DNA from: Labilithrix luteola
GTDB lineage: Bacteria; Myxococcota_A; Polyangia; Polyangiales; Polyangiaceae
Assembly (NCBI RefSeq): GCF_001263205.1
Contig: NZ_CP012333.1
Span: 12,127,467-12,191,466 of the forward strand
DNA: 64,000 nucleotides
Reading direction: 5' to 3'
The notes under the pieces were generated by a model, which saw only the letters and a program-made list of their open reading frames with translations, was not told the DNA's origin and searched no databases. Of this stretch, positions 1 through 9,255 are shown piece by piece. The number at the start of each line of letters is the position of its first letter. Position 1 is the first letter of the stretch. The position numbers and the translations under genes are program-made.

Positions 1-148
1 ACGAAGGCCCCCCCGAAGTCCCCGCCGGCGACGACCGCTTCGAGTTATGCTCCGAAAACACCGGAGCCCGCTCCGGCTGCGACGAACCGAGATCTCGGCA
101 ACAGCCGGCGCTAGGACGACAGGAAACGTGAGCCAGCCATCGTGCGAC

Positions 149-1207
149 ATGCATAGCTCTTCGACCGCGCGGCGCCGCGGCGTGTTTGGCGTGGGCGTTG
201 CCATCACGCTCCTCGTCTCGTTGGCCTCCGGCCCCGCGCTTGCCCAGCAAAAAAGCACTTCCGCGCAAGGCAAGCCAAAGCCCGCAGCGGCAGCTCCTGC
301 GCCGGCGCAAGATCCGAAGCTCGTCGAAGCCGAGCGTCTGTTCGTCGAAGCGAAACGCCTGATGAACGAGATGCGCGTGAGCGAAGCGTGCCGCGCGTTC
401 GAGGAAAGCCAGAAGCTCGACCCCGCCGTCGGCACGCAGTTCAACATCGCGGATTGCCTCGAGCGCGAAGGTCGAATCGCCACGGCCTATCGTCAGTTCA
501 GCGACCTGCACGACGTTCTCGCACGCGTCGGTGACGATCGTGCTCCGCAGGCCGAGGCTCGCGCGCGAGCGCTCGAACCGAAGCTACCGCGCATCACGAT
601 CCGCATTCCCTGGTCGAAGAGCGTCTCCGGCCTCGTCGTCATGCGCGACGGTGAGACGGTCGAGCACTCGATGCTCGGCACCAGTGTGCCGGTCGACCCC
701 GGTGCGCACAAAATCGTCGTGCAGGCGACGAACAAGAAGGACTACGCGGTCACCGTCAACGCCGCCCTCGGAAAGGCCGACGTCGTCGACGTTCCCGCGC
801 TCGCGGACGTCGAGCGTCAGGTGGTCGTTCGCAATACCGGCGTCTCTCAGCGCAATATCGGTCTCGTCGTCGCCGGCGTCGGCGTGGCGGCCGTCGGCAC
901 GAGTGTGGTTCTCGGTTTCGTCGCGAAGGGCAACTACGATGGCGCCGTCGAGGGATGCACGGATCTCGGCGATCGCTACCAGTGTCCTCCGGGCAATCGC
1001 AGTGGAGATGCGGCCTCCGCGCAGTCGATGGGCACCGTGGCCACCATCGTGGGCGGCATCGGAGCCGTGGCCATCGTGACCGGCGGCGTGCTCTGGTTCA
1101 CCGCTCCGAAGGGCGCGAAGACCCCGGAAAAGCAGAGCGCTCGCATCGACGTCGTGCCCGTGTTCGACACGCAGCGCGCGGGCCTGATGCTCTCGGGCAC
1201 CCTCTAA
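149..1207 (+). CDS. Exported PEGA/TPR-like protein
   Basis: A 352-residue exported protein of a type common in myxobacteria, without an assigned reaction. The chosen ATG gives a clear signal peptide (Arg-rich n-region, hydrophobic core VGVAITLLVSLA, cleavage after ALA), then a Lys/Pro/Ala linker. A helical segment follows (about residues 60-140; the phrases AERLFVEAKRLMNE and GTQFNIADCLEREG look like a tetratricopeptide-type hairpin). A beta-rich part around LVVMRDGETVE and VDPGAHKIVVQA resembles a PEGA domain. A hydrophobic helix (NIGLVVAGVGVAAVGTSVV) and a second one near the end suggest C-terminal membrane anchoring. The reading frame is open to 47 and a GTG at 128 is also possible. It converges with the next gene with only 18 bases between stops. 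Function unknown; probably envelope-associated. Confidence 0.75.
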   Translation: MHSSSTARRRGVFGVGVAITLLVSLASGPALAQQKSTSAQGKPKPAAAAPAPAQDPKLVEAERLFVEAKRLMNEMRVSEACRAFEESQKLDPAVGTQFNIADCLEREGRIATAYRQFSDLHDVLARVGDDRAPQAEARARALEPKLPRITIRIPWSKSVSGLVVMRDGETVEHSMLGTSVPVDPGAHKIVVQATNKKDYAVTVNAALGKADVVDVPALADVERQVVVRNTGVSQRNIGLVVAGVGVAAVGTSVVLGFVAKGNYDGAVEGCTDLGDRYQCPPGNRSGDAASAQSMGTVATIVGGIGAVAIVTGGVLWFTAPKGAKTPEKQSARIDVVPVFDTQRAGLMLSGTL

Positions 1208-1225
1208 GAGCCCGCTCGTTCCGCA

Positions 1226-2707
1226 TCAAGGCTTCAATCGCACGGCGAACACGTCGGTCTCGTTCGTGAGGCTCACCGACTGCCCGACGACCACGACCGA
1301 GCCGTCGTCTTGTCGCGCGAGCGTCCTCACCTCTTCGAACGTCGGGTTCGCGCGGACCTTCGGGAACACGTAGCCGCCGTCTCCGAACGTCGTGTCCGGC
1401 GAGCCGTCGTCGTTGAACCTGGCAATGAAGCCTCGTCGCCTCTGGACCCCGAGCCATGCTGCGCCGCCGACATAGAAGGTGGCGTTCGGACCTTCCGCGA
1501 CACCGAATACCTGCAACGCCGTCACGCCGGCTGGCGCGTTGGTCGGGATGCCGAGGGCGAGCGTGCCGGTTCCCGCAAAGGTCGTATCGGGCGCTCCGTC
1601 GAGCGTGAAACGCGAGAGCGTTCCGGCGTTCGAGGCGAGCTGGTAGCTGCCGAAGAGCGCTTTCCCACCAAGGAGCGACGTCATCGACGACCGTACGTTG
1701 TCGGCGTGAACGCGCGTCACGAGGCCGCCCGTTCCGAAGGTGCTGTCGAGCGCGTTGCTCTTGAAGCGAACGAAGCCGAACGTGAGTTGATTGGCAGTCG
1801 TTGTCACGTAATTGCCGACCAGCTCGACGGTGTTCGCATCGATCGTGGCGATCGCTGTGGCCGAAAACGATGGCGGGCTGTCCGGCGCGCTCGCGAAGAG
1901 GGGCTTGGTGTCGAGGAGCTCCGAGCCCAGTGTGCCGGTTGCAAGGTTCAGCGAAGTCACGACGCCATCGGTGTGGCCGCCACCGACCGTGGTCGTCGTG
2001 CCGCCGAGCCACAAGGTCCCGTCCATTCGGAGCGCCGAGCCGAAGAAGACGGACCCTCCCCCGCTCATGCTCTTGGTCAGCTTACCTCCACTGCCAAAGG
2101 TCGTATCGAGCGCGCCCGTCTGAAGGTGCCGGAAGACGGCGTTCGTCCCCTGCGAGTGGCCGACGGCGACGACTCTCACGTCCTGAGCCACGAGCCACGA
2201 GTAGGTGCTCGCAATCACATCCCCCGTCACGGAGGTGTCGCGCTTGCCGTCGGGCCCGAGGCGATAGAGACGCGTCGGCCCCGATGAGCTGAGCAGGCTG
2301 CACGCGAACCACACGGCGTGATCGGTCGTGGTCGCGGTTCGGCATACCACGGGGTAGCCGGTGCCCGAGACGTCGACGCCCGGGACGATGACGCGGCCGC
2401 CTTCGCCGAATGTCTCGTCGAGATATGACTCGAGCGGCACGGGCGCTGACGCGTCGTCGAGCGGTTTGACGTCGACGTCGTCGTTCGAAGCGCCGTCACG
2501 CACGCCAGGGGATGTGCCGCCGTCGCCCCCCGAGACGTTCGGCGCGTCGTCGTCGACGGAGCTCACGTCCTTGTCGAAGCCGAGGATCGCCGAGCAGCCG
2601 GCGATGGTCGTGCACAGGAGCGCGATCACGGGGGAGCGAACCGTGAGCGTGCGCGAGAAGACGGGCGAGACAGTCGAGGTTTTCGGGCGGCGTGCGATGA
2701 AGGGCAT
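1226..2707 (-). CDS. Delta-60-repeat beta-propeller lipoprotein (paralogue 1)
   Basis: A 493-residue lipoprotein: signal peptide ending in a lipobox (TTIAGC), then ILGFDKDVSS and an Asp/Gly/Ser linker. The body holds at least five delta-60 repeats (DUF5122), recognisable as D-[ET]-T-F-G-x-G-G: DETFGEGG, DTTFGSGG, DSTFGTGG, DTTFAGTG and DTTFGDGG, spaced about 50-80 residues apart. These repeats fold as a beta-propeller in secreted proteins; no catalytic function is known. The next gene upstream is a paralogue sharing the same mature N-terminus and architecture, so the pair looks like a tandem duplication. Only about 40 bases separate them, which allows cotranscription. Confidence 0.85.
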   Translation of the reverse strand: MPFIARRPKTSTVSPVFSRTLTVRSPVIALLCTTIAGCSAILGFDKDVSSVDDDAPNVSGGDGGTSPGVRDGASNDDVDVKPLDDASAPVPLESYLDETFGEGGRVIVPGVDVSGTGYPVVCRTATTTDHAVWFACSLLSSSGPTRLYRLGPDGKRDTSVTGDVIASTYSWLVAQDVRVVAVGHSQGTNAVFRHLQTGALDTTFGSGGKLTKSMSGGGSVFFGSALRMDGTLWLGGTTTTVGGGHTDGVVTSLNLATGTLGSELLDTKPLFASAPDSPPSFSATAIATIDANTVELVGNYVTTTANQLTFGFVRFKSNALDSTFGTGGLVTRVHADNVRSSMTSLLGGKALFGSYQLASNAGTLSRFTLDGAPDTTFAGTGTLALGIPTNAPAGVTALQVFGVAEGPNATFYVGGAAWLGVQRRRGFIARFNDDGSPDTTFGDGGYVFPKVRANPTFEEVRTLARQDDGSVVVVGQSVSLTNETDVFAVRLKP

Positions 2708-2748
2708 GATGGCAAGCGGCGGCGACGGTACCGCGATGCTTTTCCAGA

Positions 2749-4206
2749 CTAGCGGAAGCGCAGGACGAAGATATCTCGAGTTCCCACGTCGTTGACTGCC
2801 GTTCCCACCGCGAGGAGGCGTCCGTCCTTCGAGAACCGCAAAGCCTCGATGCTCGCTTGGCCGGAGACTTCGCCGATCGAAGGTTGGATCCAGCCCGAGG
2901 TGCCGAACTCGAGATCTGCGGCCCCCTTCGCATCGAGCCTCAGGATGAAGGGCGAGCGGGTCTTGTTCGGTAGGAGGATGTTGCCGCCAACGATCAGCTT
3001 GCCATCGGCAACCGGCAGCATCGCCGTGATCTGGAGCGAGCCGGGGAACAGCGGCGGTGGAGGGGGAAGCGGTCGCACGCCACCGTCGCCAAAGGCGGGG
3101 TCACGTTTCCCATCGCTGGTGAACCTCACGACCGACCCCGCATCGAGGGCGCCGCTTGCCGCCACGAGAGCCGCTCCGGTGTTCGTCGAATCGAGGCTGC
3201 CGACGACCGCCATCAAGTTCAGACCAGGCTGCGAGATCTCGGCGAGCCCTCCGTCGCCGTAGGTCGGGTCGAGATCTTCGCCGGCGTAGCGGCTGATGGT
3301 TACCGTATCGGCCGTGTAGCCACTTCGGATCATCGTGCCGATGACCAGCGTGGTGCCGGCGCTCGGGCGAAACGCCCCCGTCGTCCACTCGGAGTTCAAC
3401 GCTTCTGCGCGCTTGTCGACGAGCTTGGAATACTGGCCTGTCGTGGGGTCGACCTCGCCCCAGAACGAGTGCCCCAGGAAGAACGAATCGCTGTTCTTCG
3501 CCCAAGTGCGGCCGGACACGAGCACCTTGTCGCCGATGGCAACCACCGACTCGAGGGTGTCTCCTTCGTCTGGCTTGGTGACCGCGACGGTCAGTCGTCC
3601 GGCGTCGGCGAACGAGGGATCGGGAGCACCGTCGGCGGTCAGTGCCGCAACGAGGTTCCTTCCCATGCGATAGTTCGACGAGCCCGGGTCGTCTGCGTAG
3701 CCGACGAAGAGGTAACCGCCTTGCGGGCGCCGCGCGGGCTGGGAAACGAAGTCCGTGAACTCCGCTCCTCCGCCGTCGGCGCTCCCGAACGTGGAATCGA
3801 CCACTCCGGCGGTCGTGAAGCGGAGTGCGTGGGTCCTGCGTTTGACGGCCGCGCGGCTGTTGTCGGTGGCGCAAGCGACCAGGAGGTCGTCCGTCTCGTC
3901 GAAGAGCGCACCGCACTGCACGCGAACGGCCTCGGGCTGATCGGCCGACACATCGAGACCGCTGACAATGCTCGCCGCTCCGCCGTCGCCGAAGGTGGTG
4001 TCCGGCACTCCGCGGAGCGCGGCTTCCGGAGGAGGCTCGCTCGCATCAGGCTCGTCGCTGGGAGACGTCGGAGCCGGACCGCTGTCGTTTGCGCCGTTCA
4101 CGATGCGCCCCTGCTCGACGACGTCCTTGTCGAACCCGAGGATTGCCGTGCATCCAGCAAGGGTTGCGACGAGCGCTGCGCCGAGAGGCCCGAGCGTTCG
4201 GGGCAT
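2749..4206 (-). CDS. Delta-60-repeat beta-propeller lipoprotein (paralogue 2)
   Basis: A 485-residue paralogue of the downstream gene. The ATG at 4206 starts a compact lipoprotein signal peptide (MPRTLGPLGAALVATLAGC); the frame is open to 4266 but that extension would add an atypical n-region. After the lipidated Cys comes TAILGFDKDV, almost identical to the paralogue, and then a Pro/Ser/Asp/Glu linker. Six delta-60-type repeats are visible: DTTFGDGG, DSTFGSADGGG, DPSFADAG, DPTYGDGG, DPAFGDGG and DLEFGTSG. The end LRFSKDGRLLAVGTAV...DIFVLRFR parallels the end of the paralogue (DDGSVVVVGQSV...DVFAVRLKP), so both may close the propeller the same way. Probable surface or periplasmic scaffold; ligand unknown. 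Confidence 0.85.
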   Translation of the reverse strand: MPRTLGPLGAALVATLAGCTAILGFDKDVVEQGRIVNGANDSGPAPTSPSDEPDASEPPPEAALRGVPDTTFGDGGAASIVSGLDVSADQPEAVRVQCGALFDETDDLLVACATDNSRAAVKRRTHALRFTTAGVVDSTFGSADGGGAEFTDFVSQPARRPQGGYLFVGYADDPGSSNYRMGRNLVAALTADGAPDPSFADAGRLTVAVTKPDEGDTLESVVAIGDKVLVSGRTWAKNSDSFFLGHSFWGEVDPTTGQYSKLVDKRAEALNSEWTTGAFRPSAGTTLVIGTMIRSGYTADTVTISRYAGEDLDPTYGDGGLAEISQPGLNLMAVVGSLDSTNTGAALVAASGALDAGSVVRFTSDGKRDPAFGDGGVRPLPPPPPLFPGSLQITAMLPVADGKLIVGGNILLPNKTRSPFILRLDAKGAADLEFGTSGWIQPSIGEVSGQASIEALRFSKDGRLLAVGTAVNDVGTRDIFVLRFR

Positions 4207-4746
4207 GCTGGAAACGCGTCGGAGCCGGCCGTGTCGGAGCGAGTTGGCGACGGTGGAGTTGCCCACCTGCCGAATCTATCAGCTCGGATAGCGGAAAAGG
4301 GCAGGATCGACGGAGCGAGTCGTCGACCGAACTCCGGGGAGAACGCGGAATTCGCGTGACACCTGCACGCTGACGCGCTTCTTCGGTGTCAGGGGCGAGA
4401 CCGGCGAGCTCGGACTGGATCGTCGTAAAGCGACGCTCGAGGGCGGCCATGCCTCCCATGGGGCTTCGGGCGGTGAAGGGCTTCCGCCCGGCCCGATGCG
4501 TACGTCGTGTTGAAGCTCCCGCGTCGCACCTTCGACGACGAGACCTGTCCGAACTGCCAAGATCGCATCGTCGTCGGTCGCGAGCTCAACGCCGATGCCG
4601 CGATCTGGCCGCGCGCGACGCGCTGATTTTTCCGCGCAGCGCGGTCGCCATGTCACCGGTGCATCGCCACGGTCGCCATGTGCGGCATCGGCACGTGCGT
4701 TGGCTCAAGCAGACTTGACCGGTGGGGTCCGCGCCTTAACCGGTTG
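4207..4746. other. Gene-poor stretch with a possible coding relic
   Basis: About 540 bases between the delta-60 lipoprotein and the RND operon with no convincing intact gene. On the plus strand a short frame from 4507 to 4626 reads protein-like, with a CPNC zinc-ribbon-like pair followed by QDRIVVGRELNAD, but it opens inside a stop-bounded frame and has no ribosome binding site. Allowing one extra base near 4495 would join it to an open frame beginning near 4340. It may be the remnant of a small gene. The RND promoter probably lies in the last 100 bases; I see no clear -35/-10 pair. Confidence 0.3.
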
Positions 4747-6069
4747 ATGGTGAACGGCTGTCGGCGGCATCGAATCGATTGGCGGTGCATCGGCCTCGCG
4801 ATTGCGCTCATCGGCTGCGCGAAGCGGCGCGAGCAGGCTCCGCCTCCACCCGTCGTCTCGGTCACTGAAGTGACGCAGAAGGATGTCACCGTGTACCGCG
4901 AATTCGCGGGCACGCTCGATGCGAACGTGAGGGCGGAAGTCCGCGCGCGCGTCGCCGGAACGCTTCTCGAACAGAACTATCGCGAAGGAAGCTTCGTCAA
5001 GGCAGGCGCACTCCTCTTCACGATCGATCCGGAACCGCTTCGCGCCGCGCAGCTGCAGGCCGAAGGGCAACTCGGCCAGGCGCGCGCGGCGCTCGAAAAG
5101 GCCGAGGCCGACGTCGCGCGCTACACGCCGCTCGTAGCCAAGCGTGCGGCCTCGAAGGAGCAACTCGATAACGCCATCGCCGCCGTTCACGCTGGAAAGG
5201 GCCAGGTGGAGCTCGCGCAAGGGCAGCTCAAACAAGCGAACATCAATCTCGGTTACACGAGGGTCGTCGCGCCCATCGACGGCATCGCCGACATCGCGCA
5301 GATCCGCATCGGTAACCTCGTCGGGCAGGCCTCGCCCACCCTGCTCACGACGGTGTCGAACATCAACCCGATCCGTTTCGTCTTCCAGATCAGCGAGGCG
5401 AAGTACCTCGAGTACGCCGAACGCATAAGGCTGCTCTCCGAGCGCCCGATATCGGACCTTGCGCAGCCCTCGGACGATCCCGCGCAGAGGCTCGACCTCG
5501 TACTGGCCGGCGACCAACACTATCCCTATCGAGGGTATATCGCCATCGTGTCGAGTCAGGTCGACCCGTCGACAGGGACGGTGACGATCCAGGCGCTCTT
5601 TCCGAACCCGGACATGCTTCTGCGGCCGGGGCAATACGCGCGCGTGCGCTTCACGGACAAGCTGCCAAATGCGGTGCTCGTCCCCGAACGCTCCGTGAGC
5701 CAGGTGCAAGGGCAGAACCAAGTCGCGGTCATCGGGCCCAAGAACATCGTGGAGGTGCGCAACGTGAAGCTTGGTCCGACGAGCGGATCCTTCGTCGTTG
5801 CGGAGAACGGAGTCAAAGCCGGCGAGCGCGTCGTGCTCGAAGGAACTCAGAAAGTCAAAGCCGGAGCGCCCATCACCCCCGCTGCCGCGGACACGTCGAC
5901 GTTGCAGCTGTCGAGTGCTGCCGTCGAATTGCAAAATCCTCTGACCCCGACGGCCACGGGCGCAGCAGGGGACGCTGCGGCGACTCCGGCCGCGGCGGAC
6001 GCCGGTCCTCCGCCGAAACCGACGGACGCCGGTCCTCCTCGTTCACCCGCGAATACGCCGGGAAGGTGA
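4747..6069 (+). CDS. RND efflux periplasmic adaptor (MFP) lipoprotein
   Basis: A 440-residue membrane-fusion protein of the AcrA/MexA type that would bridge the inner-membrane RND pump and the outer-membrane channel encoded next. The ATG at 4747 gives a lipoprotein signal ending IALIGC. The first beta-barrel strand motif (VYREFAGTLDANVRAEVRAR) is followed by the lipoyl half-motif (VAGTLLEQNYREGSFVKAGALLF), a coiled-coil hairpin (about residues 105-165, rich in Ala/Glu/Lys), the second lipoyl half (YTRVVAPIDGIADI), and the barrel and membrane-proximal domains. The C-terminus is an Ala/Pro-rich low-complexity tail. It is separated by 6 bases from the pump gene, so the three genes form one operon. 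Confidence 0.93.
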   Translation: MVNGCRRHRIDWRCIGLAIALIGCAKRREQAPPPPVVSVTEVTQKDVTVYREFAGTLDANVRAEVRARVAGTLLEQNYREGSFVKAGALLFTIDPEPLRAAQLQAEGQLGQARAALEKAEADVARYTPLVAKRAASKEQLDNAIAAVHAGKGQVELAQGQLKQANINLGYTRVVAPIDGIADIAQIRIGNLVGQASPTLLTTVSNINPIRFVFQISEAKYLEYAERIRLLSERPISDLAQPSDDPAQRLDLVLAGDQHYPYRGYIAIVSSQVDPSTGTVTIQALFPNPDMLLRPGQYARVRFTDKLPNAVLVPERSVSQVQGQNQVAVIGPKNIVEVRNVKLGPTSGSFVVAENGVKAGERVVLEGTQKVKAGAPITPAAADTSTLQLSSAAVELQNPLTPTATGAAGDAAATPAAADAGPPPKPTDAGPPRSPANTPGR

Positions 6070-6075
6070 CGGACG

Positions 6076-9000
6076 ATGGGCAAGTTCTTCATCAACCACC
6101 CCGTCATGGCGATGGTGATCGCCATCCTCACCATCCTCGTGGGGGCCGTCTCGGCCACGCGACTGCCCGTTGCGCAATATCCGAACATCGTTCCTCCCCA
6201 AATCCAGATTACGACGAGCTTTCCCGGCGCCGATGCTCGGACGGTGGAGCAATCGGTCGCGACGCCCGTCGAGCAGCAGATCAACGGCGTCGACAACATG
6301 ATTTACCTGCAGTCGTTCAACGCGAACGACGGCACCATGAGGCTGAACGTCTCGTTCAAGGTCGAGTCGAACATCGATATCGACAACGTCCTCGTGCAAA
6401 ACCGCGTGTCACAGGCACAGCCGTTTCTCCCCGCGGACGTCAACGCTCTCGGTGTGACGGTGCGCAAAGCCGTCTCGTCGCCTCTCCTCGTCTTCTCGGT
6501 CTACTCGCCGCACGGGACTTACGACGCGGACTTTCTCTCCAACTACGTCACCATCAACGTCAACGACGAGCTGCTACGCGTGTCCGGCGTGGGCCAGACG
6601 CAGATCTACGGCGCCGCGAACTACGCGATGCGCATTTGGGTGCGTCCCGATGCACTCCAAACGCTCGGTCTCACGATCGGCGATCTGCGCAGCGCGGTCC
6701 TGAGGCAGAGTACGGTCAATCCCGCAGGCCAGGTCGGTGGGGAGCCGGCGCCCCCCGGGCAGGAGTTCACGTACACGATTCGAGCTCAAGGCCGCCTGTC
6801 CACCGCGGAGGAGTTCGGCAACATCGTCGTGCGCGAGAATCCAGACGGTTCGACCGTGCGGATGAGGGATGTCTCGCGCATCGAGCTGGGCACGGAGAGC
6901 TATACGCAGCGCGCCGCATTCACCGGCAAGCCGGCCGCCGTTCTGGCCATCTTCCAGACCCCCGGGTCGAACGCTCTGGTGGTCGCAGACGGCGCAAAAA
7001 AGAAGATGGAGGAGCTCGCCAGACGCTTTCCGAACGACGTCGTGTTCGTCACCTCGCTGGATACCACCTTGCCCGTCACGGAAGGCATTCGCGAAGTGCT
7101 CGTGACGCTCGTCGAGGCGTTTGGTCTCGTCATCCTCGTCGTCTTTCTCTTTCTCCAGAACTGGCGGGCCACGGTCATCCCGCTGCTCACCGTGCCCGTG
7201 TCGCTCATCGGGACCTTTGCGGTGTTTCCCGTCCTCGGGTTTTCCATCAACACGCTTTCGCTCTTCGGGCTCGTGCTCGCGATCGGTCTCGTCATCGACG
7301 ACGCGATCCTGGTCGTCGAAGCCGTCGAGCGCCACATCGAGGATGGGATGGCGCCGCGAGAAGCGGCCCTGAAGGCGATGGAGGAGATCAGCGGGCCCAT
7401 CATCGCCGTCGCGCTCGTCCTCTCGGCCGTCTTCGTTCCGGTCGCTTTCATCCCCGGAATCGCGGGCCGACTCTATCAGCAGTTTGCGCTCACGATCGCC
7501 ATCTCGGTCATCATTTCAGCCTTCAATGCGCTCTCGCTCAGCCCTGCGCTCTCGGCGCTCATGCTTCGCCCGCGCAAGGAGGGGAAGAAGAAGACGCTTG
7601 CCGGCCGTTTCTTCGGTGCGTTCAATCGCACGTTCGACCGAACCCGCGACCGCTACGTCGCCGGCAGCGCCGTGCTGGCGCGAAAGCTCGTCATCGCCAT
7701 CGGCCTTCTCGTGATCCTGACGGCAGGCGCCGGCTGGCTCGGAAAGAAGACGCCGACGGGCTTCTTCACCGAAGAAGATCAGGGCTACCTGTTCGTGAAT
7801 ATCGAGCTGCCGGCGGCAGCTTCGCTCCAGCGGACGGACGAAGTATGTCGCGAGCTCGGCGCGATCCTGGACAAGACGGAGGGCGTCCAAAACTACGCCA
7901 CGATCGCCGGTTTCAGCCTCCTCTCGCAGAGCACCTCGACGTTCTCGGGCTTCGTCTTCGTCGGCTTGAAGCCTTGGGACGAGCGCAAAGGCGAAGCGCT
8001 GACTGCAGCAGGTATCGCTTCCACGCTGAACCGTCGCTTCTTTGGCGGCATTCCTGCGGCAACGATCGTGGCGTTTCCACCGCCCCCGATTCAAGGACTC
8101 GGGACGGGAGGCGGCTTCGACATTCTCATTCAAGACCGAAGCGGTACGCACACTCCTCGCGAACTCGAGCTGCAGACTGCCAAGTTCCTCGAGGCCGCCT
8201 CGAAGCGACCGGAGATCGGTCGGGCCATCACGACGTTTCGCGCGCAGGTCCCTCAAATCTTCGCGAACGTCGATCGCGACAAGGTCCTGAAAGAGGGAAT
8301 CGACATCGGCGACGTCTACGCGACCCTCCAAGCGTTCATGGGGAGCACGTACATCAACGACTTCAATCGCTTCGGGCGGCAGTGGCGCGTCTACCTCGCA
8401 GGCGCGCCCGAATACCGCGTGAACGCGGCCCAGATGAGCCAATTCTGGGTTCGCTCGAAGAACAACGTGATGGTTCCGCTCTCCTCCTTCGTCACGATCG
8501 AGGACACGGCTGGCCCTCAGTTCACGACCCGTTTCAATCTCTTTTCCTCGGCCGAAGTGACGGGGCAGCCTGCGCCGGGTTACAGCTCGGGACAGGCCAT
8601 GAAGGCGCTCGAAGAGGTGGCGCATCAGACGCTGGGCCCGGACTTCTCGTATGCGTGGTCCGCTCTCTCGTATCAGCAGGCAAACCAACCCAGCGCGGCG
8701 GGCACGTTTGCGCTCGCGATCCTGTCGGTGTTCCTGATCCTCGCCGCCCTTTACGAAAGCTGGTCGCTTCCGTTCACCGTCTTGCTCGGTACACCCATCG
8801 CCGCACTCGGCGCTTTTCTCGGCCTTCTCGCGCTGCGAATGGAATTCAACGTCTATGCCCAGATCGGCCTCATCATGCTCATCGGCCTTGCGGCCAAGAA
8901 CGCGATCTTGATCGTCGAGTTCGCGCGTTCCGAGCTCGAGTCGGGCAAATCGGTCACCGATGCCGCCCTCGAAGGCGCGAGGCTCCGTCTGAGGCCAATC

Positions 9001-9255
9001 TTGATGACGTCCTTCGCGTTCGTCTTCGGCATGCTGCCGTTGCTCGGCGCCACCGGCGCGGGCGCGGTATCGCGTCGAATCCTCGGCACCGTCGTCATCT
9101 TCGGCATGCTCTCGGCGACGCTGATCGCGAGTTTCATCACGCCGGCGCTCTTCGTTGCGGTCGAGCGACTCGTGGCGTTCCTGAAGCGCAAGAAAGGAAA
9201 GACGGAGCCGCCGAGCGAAGCGCCCGCGCCGAAGCCCGTGACGGCCCAACCGTGA
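6076..9255 (+). CDS. RND multidrug efflux pump (HAE1/AcrB family)
   Basis: A 1059-residue proton-driven inner-membrane transporter, close to the usual length of AcrB/MexB. Features include the N-terminal FFINHPVMAMVIAI first helix, a large periplasmic loop, and TM4 with the paired aspartates of the proton relay (GLVLAIGLVIDDAILVVEAVE). A second large loop and the C-terminal repeat (GLIMLIGLAAKNAILIVEFA) follow, and then TM helices rich in Gly/Ala. The family exports drugs, detergents and other amphipathic compounds with an adaptor and an outer-membrane factor, both present here. The substrate cannot be told from sequence. Its stop overlaps the GTG start of the next gene. Confidence 0.95.
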   Translation: MGKFFINHPVMAMVIAILTILVGAVSATRLPVAQYPNIVPPQIQITTSFPGADARTVEQSVATPVEQQINGVDNMIYLQSFNANDGTMRLNVSFKVESNIDIDNVLVQNRVSQAQPFLPADVNALGVTVRKAVSSPLLVFSVYSPHGTYDADFLSNYVTINVNDELLRVSGVGQTQIYGAANYAMRIWVRPDALQTLGLTIGDLRSAVLRQSTVNPAGQVGGEPAPPGQEFTYTIRAQGRLSTAEEFGNIVVRENPDGSTVRMRDVSRIELGTESYTQRAAFTGKPAAVLAIFQTPGSNALVVADGAKKKMEELARRFPNDVVFVTSLDTTLPVTEGIREVLVTLVEAFGLVILVVFLFLQNWRATVIPLLTVPVSLIGTFAVFPVLGFSINTLSLFGLVLAIGLVIDDAILVVEAVERHIEDGMAPREAALKAMEEISGPIIAVALVLSAVFVPVAFIPGIAGRLYQQFALTIAISVIISAFNALSLSPALSALMLRPRKEGKKKTLAGRFFGAFNRTFDRTRDRYVAGSAVLARKLVIAIGLLVILTAGAGWLGKKTPTGFFTEEDQGYLFVNIELPAAASLQRTDEVCRELGAILDKTEGVQNYATIAGFSLLSQSTSTFSGFVFVGLKPWDERKGEALTAAGIASTLNRRFFGGIPAATIVAFPPPPIQGLGTGGGFDILIQDRSGTHTPRELELQTAKFLEAASKRPEIGRAITTFRAQVPQIFANVDRDKVLKEGIDIGDVYATLQAFMGSTYINDFNRFGRQWRVYLAGAPEYRVNAAQMSQFWVRSKNNVMVPLSSFVTIEDTAGPQFTTRFNLFSSAEVTGQPAPGYSSGQAMKALEEVAHQTLGPDFSYAWSALSYQQANQPSAAGTFALAILSVFLILAALYESWSLPFTVLLGTPIAALGAFLGLLALRMEFNVYAQIGLIMLIGLAAKNAILIVEFARSELESGKSVTDAALEGARLRLRPILMTSFAFVFGMLPLLGATGAGAVSRRILGTVVIFGMLSATLIASFITPALFVAVERLVAFLKRKKGKTEPPSEAPAPKPVTAQP

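Noticed and set aside
4507..4626. Short plus-strand peptide with CPNC
   Set aside because: No start signal, only 39 codons, and needs a frame repair to extend; kept only as a possible relic.
6066..9251. Open frame joined to the outer-membrane factor across the RND pump
   Set aside because: It is a second frame of the pump gene; the channel protein begins at 9252 with its own lipoprotein signal.
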